Assembly: GCA_934654775.1 (NCBI GenBank)
Contig: CAKUGR010000007.1
Coordinates: 77,606-141,605 of the forward strand
DNA from: an uncultured Collinsella sp.
Lineage (GTDB): Bacteria > Actinomycetota > Coriobacteriia > Coriobacteriales > Coriobacteriaceae
Direction: 5' to 3'
DNA: 64,000 bases
The notes under the pieces are model-generated. The model was not told the DNA's origin, did no database searches, and worked only from the letters and a program-made list of their open reading frames with translations. Shown here piece after piece: positions 1-7,241 of the stretch. Position numbers and translations under genes: made by a program. Each line of letters starts with the position of its first letter. The stretch's first letter is position 1.

Positions 1-333
1 GACCGGCGGCAGCACATGGGTCGCCACGCTCGAAAACGTACCGATGCAGATCTTGCCGCGCATGAGCCCCCGCATCTCGTCCACGCATCGCTGCAGGCGG
101 CCAAACTCCTCGCATAACGCCTCGACCGCCGGCATGATCTGCCGCCCGTCGGCAGAAAGCACCACGCCCTCGCGGCTGCGGTCGAGCACCTTAAAGCCCC
201 AGTCGGCCTCAAGATCGCCCACCATGCGGCTCACGCCCGACTGCGAATAGCTCAGTCGCTCGGCAGCTCGCGTAAAGCTACCGGCACGTACCGTCTCGAG
301 CAGCACTTGCATCTTTTGGATATTGGTCTCCAC
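1..333 (-). CDS. LysR-family transcriptional regulator, N-terminal part (cut by window edge)
   Basis: The reading frame runs off the left edge, so only about 111 N-terminal residues are visible. They form a typical LysR winged HTH (residues about 5-65, including SFTRAAERLSYSQSGVSRMV) followed by the start of the effector domain (GKICIGTFSSVATHVLPPV). I prefer the GTG start at 333 because AGAGAGG lies about 8 bases upstream; an in-frame ATG at 354 has no comparable ribosome site. The gene is divergent from the DMT transporter at 451, so it probably controls that transporter. The ligand cannot be inferred. Confidence 0.85.
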   Translation of the reverse strand, partial: METNIQKMQVLLETVRAGSFTRAAERLSYSQSGVSRMVGDLEADWGFKVLDRSREGVVLSADGRQIMPAVEALCEEFGRLQRCVDEMRGLMRGKICIGTFSSVATHVLPPV

Positions 334-450
334 GGTACGTCCCTCTCTTTGCATGAGTATTTGTCATGTCATCCATGCATTATATTCGCTTTTCTTCTAT
401 AGCCCGCTACCCCATAGTGAACATGCAAGATATGGAGGGGACGGCAGCGC

Positions 451-1362
451 ATGAACAACGGATTGATTACATACCTGGCAGCATTGCTGTTGTTTGGCTC
501 TAACGGCATCATCGCCGCCGCTATCGCGCTGCCGAGCTCTGATATCGTGCTCCTGCGCACGTTTTTGGGTGCGCTCTCGCTCATCATCATCCTCGTCACT
601 ACGCAACGCCATAAGTTGCAGGCGCCGTCTCGTCCCCGCGAAGCCGCGGCCCTTATCCTCTCGGGCGCTGCGTTGGGTGCCAGCTGGATATTCCTGTTCC
701 GCGCCTACCAGACCATTGGCGTCGGCATCTCCTCGCTGCTGTATTACTGCGGCCCCATCATCGTTATGGCGCTCTCCCCGCTCATTTTTGGCGAAAAGCT
801 GACCGGTGGTAAAATCACCGGCTTCATAGCCGTCGCCTGCGGCGCCTTCCTCATCGCGGCACAGGGCCTCGGCGGCAATCTACCCATCGCGGGCATCGCG
901 TGCGGCATCGCCTCGGCCTTCTGCTACGCGTTGATGGTCATCGCCAGCAAGGGGGCGCCGCATATCGAAGGACTCGAGAACTCCGCGCTCCAGGTGAGCG
1001 CCGCCTTCGTAACCGCGCTGGTCCTCACGCTTGCCACGCAGGGCGTGCCCTCGTTCCTGTCTGCAAACATTGCCGCCGGTATCGATTGGCACGCCGTCGC
1101 TATGCTCGGCGTCGTCAACACCGGCCTGGGTTGTCTGCTCTACTTTGGCGCCGTCGCCAAACTGCCCGTGCAGACCGTCGCCGTCGTCGGCTACCTCGAG
1201 CCGCTTTCGGCCGTCGTCTTCTCCGTCGTCCTTTTGGGCGAGGCCGTGACGCCCATCCGCCTGATGGGAGCCGCGCTGATCATCGGCGGCGCGGTCTTCT
1301 GCGAGCTCGCCGGCAAACGCGCAAGTGCCAAAGCCGGTATTGCCCAGGCAGCGCGCGCCTAA
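451..1362 (+). CDS. EamA/DMT-family membrane transporter
   Basis: This 303-residue protein is almost entirely hydrophobic. It shows the ten-helix, two-half architecture of the drug/metabolite transporter superfamily: a first repeat from about residue 5 and a second from about 148 (GIACGIASAFCYALMVIASKGAP). The C-terminal half has the usual YLEPLSAVVFSVVLLGE motif. GGAGGGG lies 10 bases before the ATG. It is divergent from a LysR gene, the standard arrangement for a regulated exporter of amino acids or metabolites. The substrate is unknown. Confidence 0.9.
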   Translation: MNNGLITYLAALLLFGSNGIIAAAIALPSSDIVLLRTFLGALSLIIILVTTQRHKLQAPSRPREAAALILSGAALGASWIFLFRAYQTIGVGISSLLYYCGPIIVMALSPLIFGEKLTGGKITGFIAVACGAFLIAAQGLGGNLPIAGIACGIASAFCYALMVIASKGAPHIEGLENSALQVSAAFVTALVLTLATQGVPSFLSANIAAGIDWHAVAMLGVVNTGLGCLLYFGAVAKLPVQTVAVVGYLEPLSAVVFSVVLLGEAVTPIRLMGAALIIGGAVFCELAGKRASAKAGIAQAARA

Positions 1363-1376
1363 CAGCCCCTCTTCGG

Positions 1377-1565
1377 TTTCAAAACAGGGGCGCGCCCGCG
1401 GTTATTACGTTGCAGCAAACCACACAGCGAATACGCCCCTGTTTTGAAATGTCGCCCGCGCAGGCAGCTACTCCCCAGCTGGGGATTATTGTCTAAAGCA
1501 CCCCGATGTGCCAAACTGCTCTTATATATAAAGACGGCATAAAAGATTTCTGTCCCGACAGAAAT
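1377..1565 (+). promoter_or_regulatory. Structured leader before kup: three inverted repeats
   Basis: Three separate dyads lie in the 224-bp gap before kup. The first is a perfect 16-bp inverted repeat, TTTCAAAACAGGGGCG at 1377-1392 against its complement at 1434-1449. The second is a perfect 14-bp palindrome, TCCCCAGCTGGGGA, at 1472-1485. The third has 9-bp arms, ATTTCTGTC and GACAGAAAT, at 1546-1565, just upstream of the kup ribosome site. The first may be the DMT gene's terminator, although it lacks a clear T-run. The last could be an operator or a translational hairpin. No known riboswitch class was recognised. Confidence 0.5.
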
Positions 1566-1586
1566 TAGATGTCTAAGGGAGTCCAC

Positions 1587-3818
1587 GTGGCACACAACAA
1601 ACTGGAGGCAAGCCTCCAAGACCAGCACAGTCAGGGCGGGCACGGAGCTATCCCGCTCTCCGCTGGTATGCTGCTCGTTACGCTCGGCGTCGTCTACGGC
1701 GACATCGGCACGAGCCCCATGTACACCATGAAATCAATCGTCGCCAACAACGGCGGCATCGGCACCGTCAGCGAGGACATGATCCTGGGCGCGCTTTCGC
1801 TCGTCATCTGGACCATGACGCTCGTGACCACGGTCAAGTACGTGCTGATCGCCATGAAGGCCGACAACCATAACGAAGGTGGTATCTTCGCCCTGTTCAG
1901 TCTCGTGCGCAAGGTGGCGCCGTGGCTGATCCTCCCCGCCATGATCGGCGGCGCGGCATTGCTCGCTGACGGCATCCTCACCCCCGCGGTCACGGTCACC
2001 ACGGCCATCGAGGGCTTGCGCACCATCGAGTGGGGCCACGCGTTGCTAGGCGACGGCCAGACCAACGTCATCATCATTACCATCATCATTATCTGCGGCC
2101 TGTTTGCCATGCAGCGTGCCGGCACCTCATCGATCGGCAAGCTGTTCGGCCCGCTCATGACGCTATGGTTCTTGTTCCTGGCTGGTGCCGGTCTGTTCAA
2201 CATGCTCGGCAACCTGTCCATCCTGCGCGCGCTCAACCCCATCCGCGGCATCATGTTCCTGTTCTCGCCCATCAACCACTCGGGCATCATGGTGCTCGGC
2301 TTTGTCTTCCTGTCGACGACCGGCGCCGAGGCGCTCTATTCGGACATGGGTCACGTGGGCAAGGCTAACATTTACGCATCCTGGCCGTTCGTAAAGGCGG
2401 CCCTCATCCTTAACTATCTGGGTCAGGGCGCTTGGCTGCTCGCCAATAACTCCAATCCCCAGATGCTCGCGATGGATATCGTCAACCCGTTCTACATGAT
2501 GCTTCCCGAGCCTCTGCGCCCCTTTGCCATCGTGCTTTCGGCCGTCGCAGCCATCATCGCCTCGCAGGCACTTATCACCGGCTCGTTCTCGCTGGTATCC
2601 GAGGCAACCCGCCTCAACCTTATGCCGCATCTGCGCATTCACTACCCCAGCGACACTAAGGGTCAGCTCTATATTCCGCTCGTCAACAACATCATGTGGG
2701 TCGGCTGCATCTTTATTGTGCTGCTGTTCCAAAACTCCGAGCGCATGGAGAGCGCCTATGGCCTCGCCATTACCGTGACCATGCTCATGACCACGACGCT
2801 TTTGACGAGCTACATCGCCGGCATCCTCAAGCACAAGCTGGGCGCTTGCGTCTTCGCCCTGCTTTTTGGCGCCATCGAGCTCTGCTTCTTCGCCTCGTGC
2901 CTCACCATGTTCTTTGACGGCGGCTACGTCATGATCTTCTTGGCCTCGCTGCTGTTTGGTCTTATGTACGTGTGGCGCCGCGGCACCGCCATCGAGCGCA
3001 CGCAGACGATCCTGCTGCCCGTCTCCAAGTACATTGATCAGCTCAACCGCCTGCGCAACGACGAGACCTACCCCGTGCTCGCCGACAATCTGGTGTTCCT
3101 CACCAACAGCCCCGACCCGCTCACGCTCGACCGCGACGTGCTCTATTCCATCCTGGACAAACATCCCAAGCGCGCCAAGGCATATTGGTTCATCAACGTG
3201 CACGTTACCGACGAGCCCTATACGCACGAGTATTCCGTCGAGACCTTTGGCACGGACTTCCTGTTCCGCGTGCGCCTGGACCTGGGCTTTAAGGTCAACC
3301 AACGCATCAACGCCTATCTGCGTCAGATCGTCGGCGACTTGATGACATCGGGTGAGCTGCCGCCGCAGCATCACACCTACTCCATCTACGAGACCCGCGG
3401 CAACGTGGGCGACTTCCGTTTTTGCATGCTGCGCAAGATGCTTGCCCCCGAAACGGACATCAACCGCAACGACCACCGCGTGATGGCCATCAAGTACGCC
3501 GTCCGCCGCGCCTGCGGAAGCCCGGCACGTTGGTATGGTCTCGAGAACTCGGCCATCATCATCGAGTACGTGCCGCTCTTTGCCCGCATGCGCCCGGCAG
3601 TCAAGCTGGTACGCACCCAGGTTCCGCTCGAGGTTCAGGTCGAAGAGGCCGAGGAAATGGAAGTCGATATCTTCTCGGACGACCTGGTCAACGGCAACGA
3701 GGCCGGTAGAAACATGAACTTCGATCCCACCGAGCTGCTCGAGAGCGTCGCAGATACGCCCGAGCAGCAACAGCTCGACGGCCTCGAGAACGAACAACTC
3801 AACGACGCCAACTTCTAG
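1587..3818 (+). CDS. kup: Kup-family potassium uptake transporter
   Basis: K+/H+ symporter of the KUP/HAK/KT family in the cell membrane. The family signature VYGDIGTSPMYT is near the N-terminus. About twelve membrane segments cover the first 450 residues, followed by a soluble C-terminal domain of about 270 residues, as in family members. The total of about 743 residues is normal apart from a somewhat long acidic tail. I prefer the GTG at 1587 (AAGGGAG 5 bases upstream) over the in-frame ATG at 1569, which lacks a ribosome site. It is a single-gene unit, preceded by structured DNA and closed by a terminator. Confidence 0.93.
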   Translation: MAHNKLEASLQDQHSQGGHGAIPLSAGMLLVTLGVVYGDIGTSPMYTMKSIVANNGGIGTVSEDMILGALSLVIWTMTLVTTVKYVLIAMKADNHNEGGIFALFSLVRKVAPWLILPAMIGGAALLADGILTPAVTVTTAIEGLRTIEWGHALLGDGQTNVIIITIIIICGLFAMQRAGTSSIGKLFGPLMTLWFLFLAGAGLFNMLGNLSILRALNPIRGIMFLFSPINHSGIMVLGFVFLSTTGAEALYSDMGHVGKANIYASWPFVKAALILNYLGQGAWLLANNSNPQMLAMDIVNPFYMMLPEPLRPFAIVLSAVAAIIASQALITGSFSLVSEATRLNLMPHLRIHYPSDTKGQLYIPLVNNIMWVGCIFIVLLFQNSERMESAYGLAITVTMLMTTTLLTSYIAGILKHKLGACVFALLFGAIELCFFASCLTMFFDGGYVMIFLASLLFGLMYVWRRGTAIERTQTILLPVSKYIDQLNRLRNDETYPVLADNLVFLTNSPDPLTLDRDVLYSILDKHPKRAKAYWFINVHVTDEPYTHEYSVETFGTDFLFRVRLDLGFKVNQRINAYLRQIVGDLMTSGELPPQHHTYSIYETRGNVGDFRFCMLRKMLAPETDINRNDHRVMAIKYAVRRACGSPARWYGLENSAIIIEYVPLFARMRPAVKLVRTQVPLEVQVEEAEEMEVDIFSDDLVNGNEAGRNMNFDPTELLESVADTPEQQQLDGLENEQLNDANF

Positions 3819-3839
3819 CGACGCCGCGAATTGACGACA

Positions 3840-3876
3840 GCGGCCCTGCACCTCACGAGAGATGCAGGGCCGCTTT
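3840..3876 (+). terminator. Rho-independent terminator after kup
   Basis: An 11-bp perfect stem (GCGGCCCTGCA at 3840-3850, complement at 3863-3873) with a 12-base loop is followed by TTTGT. It lies 21 bases after the kup stop codon. It also sits between convergent kup and the hydrolase gene, so it may work in both directions. Confidence 0.8.
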
Positions 3877-3897
3877 GTATCGCGACGGACTTCTCAC

Positions 3898-4863
3898 CTA
3901 CGAACGACGCGGCTCGGGAACCACAAGCCTATCGGGGCTCGCGCCCTCGGCATCCATCAGGCTCACGTAGCGAATCGACGGATCCTCATACATCGCGTAG
4001 TAATAATTGCCCGTGCGCGCGCTAAAGCATCCGGTATAGATAGTCTTCTCGAACTTGCCATCGCCCATCCTGGATGCCCCCTCAATCATCACCACGCCCT
4101 CGAGTGAACGGAACATGCGGACGACGTTTTCGGTCTCGCTGTCTTTTTGCGGGTAATTGGCGTTGAGGTACGCTGCCTTTACAAAACGGCTCGGCGAATA
4201 GCAGTCGCCGGGAATGCCGCGCATGCCGGCACCGGCTCCATAGGGCTTAAGCTCGGCGCCACGCCACGTCGCCGTCTGCGGAAAATCGCTTGTGGCGGTG
4301 ATATAAGTGCGTAGGTTTTCCATATGCCACGGGAAGGTGGGCTGATTGGCAAGGGTGTCGACCGGATCGTCGTATACATGCAGGCCGTCAGCCATCATCT
4401 CGACCACGATGCTACGCTGGCTGTCGCCGATAATCCAATGGAGCAGCGACACGCCCAGCCCCTCTCCGGCAGATTTGGCGACAATCACCGTGTCGCGCAG
4501 CGCGGCCTCGACCTCATCGACCGTCGAGAACGTCGCTGCCACCCACAGGGGAAACTCATAGGCCGCGATATTGGTCTTGCCGTCGACAGGGTCCTCGGCA
4601 TACTCGGCATAACCCGGGAAATTGAGACCCGCCACGGCGAGGCCCGCATCGTTGCCGCAGTCGAAGAACATAGGGTAGTTCTTGTAATCGATGCACATAC
4701 CGATCACCGCGTGTGCCGCTGTCGTGTCGTCGATAAACGAATACGGAATGTGAAACCCGCGCGGCATCACGCGAACCTGTTGGCCGTAGTCAAAGCTCCA
4801 GTCGAGGTTGCGGCCCAGATACATGTTGCCGGAATTATCGGTAAATCGAATGCTCGTACACAT
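3898..4863 (-). CDS. Bile salt hydrolase / choloylglycine hydrolase family
   Basis: N-terminal nucleophile hydrolase that cleaves the amide bond of conjugated bile salts (or penicillin V-type amides). Starting at 4863, with AGGAGG just upstream, the protein begins Met-Cys2, so Cys2 becomes the nucleophile after Met removal. The rest of the classical active-site set falls at the expected positions: Arg18, Asp21, Asn81, Asn173 and Arg226, the last in GIPGDCYSPSRF. The length of 321 residues is typical of bile salt hydrolases. There is no signal peptide, so it is cytoplasmic. Bile salt hydrolysis is well known in gut Collinsella. Bile-salt versus penicillin-amidase preference cannot be settled by reading alone. 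Confidence 0.88.
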   Translation of the reverse strand: MCTSIRFTDNSGNMYLGRNLDWSFDYGQQVRVMPRGFHIPYSFIDDTTAAHAVIGMCIDYKNYPMFFDCGNDAGLAVAGLNFPGYAEYAEDPVDGKTNIAAYEFPLWVAATFSTVDEVEAALRDTVIVAKSAGEGLGVSLLHWIIGDSQRSIVVEMMADGLHVYDDPVDTLANQPTFPWHMENLRTYITATSDFPQTATWRGAELKPYGAGAGMRGIPGDCYSPSRFVKAAYLNANYPQKDSETENVVRMFRSLEGVVMIEGASRMGDGKFEKTIYTGCFSARTGNYYYAMYEDPSIRYVSLMDAEGASPDRLVVPEPRRS

Positions 4864-5000
4864 AGCGCCTCCTAGCTTTACGTTCTTGCTAAGTTCATTG
4901 TCACCAAACAAAAAGGCGCTAAACACAAAAGCCCGGACATGACAACAATGTCACGCCCGGACTATTCAAGCAGGATAAAGTCAACCAAGTTAACCCCGCA

Positions 5001-5114
5001 GGTCGTCTAAGGGGTCAAAGTGCCGCAGATTGCCACGAAAGAGGAGCGAAGCGTACTTAAGGTACGCGAGCGACGATTGAGCGGCAAGGTGCGGTGCTTT
5101 GGTCCCCTTAGACC
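5001..5114. repeat. Large imperfect inverted repeat overlapping the end of the deformylase-like gene
   Basis: Outer arms of about 30 bases (GGTCGTCTAAGGGGTCAAAG... from 5001, and the near-complement ending CCCCTTAGACC at 5114) match at roughly 80%. They enclose a smaller perfect hairpin, GCGTAC/GTACGC, at 5051-5067. The right arm contains the stop codon of the minus-strand deformylase-like gene. It could be that gene's terminator, a structured RNA or a dispersed element. Its length and nested structure exceed an ordinary terminator. Confidence 0.6.
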
Positions 5115-5527
5115 AACTTTCCTAGACAGTGGTCAATCATGTGTTGAATCATTTGCGCCTCGAAGCCCACAAAGTCCTGCTTGCGCTCGCGCATCTTGCC
5201 GTCGACGATCTGGTCAAAGGCAACCTTGCACTTGATATAGCGCGTGGACTTGGTGATCTCCTCGTGCGTCAGGCAGCTCTCCTCCATCTTGCTGGCGCCC
5301 AGGCCAAACACCAGACGGGGGTTGTAGAGCACGTGGGGCTCGCCGGCATCGTCCAGGTAGACGCAAACCTTCTTGGTGACGCCGATCTGGTTGGCGGCAA
5401 GGCAGCCAGCATCGTCGAGCGACTTGATGGTATCGATCAGGTCCTGAGCAACCGACTCGTCCTCGACGGTCGCAACCTCGCAACGCTGGGACAGAATAGC
5501 CTCGTCGTGGCAGAGCTCTTTAATCAT
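5108..5527 (-). CDS. Peptide deformylase-like protein with altered catalytic motif
   Basis: A 139-residue protein of the peptide deformylase fold, close to the short deformylase-like proteins of gut Firmicutes and Actinobacteria. All three family motifs are recognisable: GCLAANQIG (residues 41-49), EESCLT (82-87, Cys85) and QHMIDH (128-133). Cys85, His129 and His133 can still bind metal. The catalytic Glu of HExxH is Met130 and the EGCLS motif is altered, so ordinary deformylase activity is doubtful. I chose the start at 5527 because GGAGGAACGT precedes it directly. It reads away from the purine permease gene. Confidence 0.75.
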   Translation of the reverse strand: MIKELCHDEAILSQRCEVATVEDESVAQDLIDTIKSLDDAGCLAANQIGVTKKVCVYLDDAGEPHVLYNPRLVFGLGASKMEESCLTHEEITKSTRYIKCKVAFDQIVDGKMRERKQDFVGFEAQMIQHMIDHCLGKLV

Positions 5528-5720
5528 ACGTTCCTCCATAGGGGTCGTTGTAACTGCTTAAGTATACGGTACCCACACATTTTCATACGGAAAATACCGC
5601 CCGTCTGCTACATTGCGCCGAACATCAACATGTGGGGAACAGCAAGGTCGTAAAGGCGATATAGTGAGTAAGTTCGTGTCAATCGGCCTAAACTCGGGGC
5701 CGAACAAGGAAAGGGTATGC

Positions 5721-7034
5721 ATGGACGAACTATTTCACGTCAGCGAGCGCAAGTCCACAATCGGGACCGAACTTCGCGCTGGACTGACAACGTTCCTGGC
5801 AATGGCCTACATCATTGCCGTCAACCCCGCGGTGCTCTCGGGCGCTGGCATCGATGCGGGGGCGCTCGCCTGCGCCACCTGCCTGGGCGCTGGCATCATG
5901 ACCATCTGCATGGGCATCTTCGCTAACCGCCCGCTCGCCTGCGCGTCGGGCCTGGGCATCAACGCCATGATTGCGGGCATCGCCACCACCATGTGCGGCG
6001 GCGACTGGCACGTGGCCATGAGCGTTATCTTCCTCGAGGGTGTCGTCATTCTGTTGCTCGTCCTTTGCGGCCTGCGCGAGGCCATTATGGATGCCATTCC
6101 CGTGGTCCTGCGCCACGCCATCTCGGTGGGCCTGGGCCTGTTCATCGCCATGATCGGCCTGTGCGACGCCGGTATCATCACCGCTGGCGCCGGTACGCTC
6201 GTCGGCCTGGGCGACATCACCTCCCCCACCTTTATCGTCGGCATCATCTCCATCGTCGTGACGGTTGCCCTGGCTTCCCGCAACGTGCCGGGCTCGCTGC
6301 TCATCGGCATCATCGTCGCCGTTATCGCCGGTATCCCGCTGGGCGTCACCCATGCGCCCGAGGGCCTCATCGCACCGCTCGATTTCTCGACCTTTGGCGC
6401 CCCGTTTGCCAGCACCGCCGATGGCAACATGGCCATCGTGAAGGTTCTGACCGACCCGATGCTGCTCGTCGTTGCCTTCTCGCTGCTCATGAGTGACTTC
6501 TTCGACACCATGGGCACCGCGATGGCCGTCGCCAAGCAGGGCGAGTTCCTGACCGAGGACGGCAATGTCGAGGATATCCGTCCCATCCTGGTCGTTGACT
6601 CTGTGGCCGCCGCTGCCGGTGGCTTTATGGGCGTCTCCTCCATCACCACCTTCGTCGAGTCTACCTCTGGCGCTGCCGACGGTGGCCGCACGGGCCTCAC
6701 CTCCGTCACCACCGGCGTGCTGTTCATTCTCGCCGCGTTCTTCTCCCCCATCGTCACCATCGTTTCCAGTGCCGCCACCTGCGGTGCTCTGGTCTACGTC
6801 GGCTACCTCATGATGAGCGAGGCCTCCGAGATCGACTGGTCCGACGTGTCGCAGGGTTTCCCGGCGTTCATGATTATCGCCGGTGTGCCCTTCACCTACT
6901 CCATCTCTGCCGGCATTGGTCTGGGCTTTATCGCCTACGTGGTCGTCGCGCTCGTTAAGGGCGAGGCCTCCAAGATCAAGCCGCTCATGTGGATCGCAGC
7001 CCTTGCCTTCCTCGTCTACTTCTTTGTAGCGTAA
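5721..7034 (+). CDS. AzgA-type NCS2 purine permease (guanine/hypoxanthine)
   Basis: A 437-residue polytopic membrane protein. The opening ERKSTIGTELRAGLTTFLAMAYIIAVNP and the later ESTSGAADGGRTGLTSV are hallmark sequences of the AzgA branch of NCS2 transporters, which import guanine, hypoxanthine or adenine with protons. AAGGAAAGGG lies six bases before the chosen ATG; upstream in-frame codons are less likely. The roughly 190-bp leader, shared with the divergent deformylase-like gene, does not show a purine riboswitch that I can recognise. Confidence 0.9.
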   Translation: MDELFHVSERKSTIGTELRAGLTTFLAMAYIIAVNPAVLSGAGIDAGALACATCLGAGIMTICMGIFANRPLACASGLGINAMIAGIATTMCGGDWHVAMSVIFLEGVVILLLVLCGLREAIMDAIPVVLRHAISVGLGLFIAMIGLCDAGIITAGAGTLVGLGDITSPTFIVGIISIVVTVALASRNVPGSLLIGIIVAVIAGIPLGVTHAPEGLIAPLDFSTFGAPFASTADGNMAIVKVLTDPMLLVVAFSLLMSDFFDTMGTAMAVAKQGEFLTEDGNVEDIRPILVVDSVAAAAGGFMGVSSITTFVESTSGAADGGRTGLTSVTTGVLFILAAFFSPIVTIVSSAATCGALVYVGYLMMSEASEIDWSDVSQGFPAFMIIAGVPFTYSISAGIGLGFIAYVVVALVKGEASKIKPLMWIAALAFLVYFFVA

Positions 7035-7060
7035 CGGCAAAGCTGCCAAAGCAGAACACC

Positions 7061-7100
7061 AAAGCGCGAAGTCGCAACGAGCGGCTCCGCGCTTTTCTTT
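7061..7100 (+). terminator. Terminator after the purine permease
   Basis: AAAGCGCG (7061-7068) pairs with CGCGCTTT (7088-7095), with a short inner dyad, followed by the T-rich run TTTTCTTTT. A related sequence, differing mainly in the left arm, lies upstream of the second surface-protein gene (about 9160-9200). The duplicated block may therefore include it. Confidence 0.6.
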
Positions 7101-7241
7101 TAAAGACGGGCAGAGCACGGGCGCGCGATATATTGCTTCCCAAATTTTGGACATTTTGCCCTCCAAACGGCACTACCGCCGGCTACATCCTGCAGATATG
7201 CTGGGCGTAATCGCATAGGCCCTATGAGGATGGGAGTAACC

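Noticed and set aside
1450..1568. ydaO-type c-di-AMP riboswitch before kup
   Set aside because: The expected conserved blocks are not visible; only simple dyads are present.
2163..3851. Long minus-strand reading frame opposite kup (also 32293-34149 plus, 42081-43466 minus, 55118-56659 plus and 58838-60019 plus)
   Set aside because: These are antisense shadows of strongly supported genes. High-GC codon use keeps the opposite strand free of stops; the encoded sequences are low-complexity, rich in His/Arg/Asp/Gly, and lack domains.
5540..5720. Purine riboswitch before the AzgA permease
   Set aside because: The three-way-junction loop sequences of the purine aptamer were not found.
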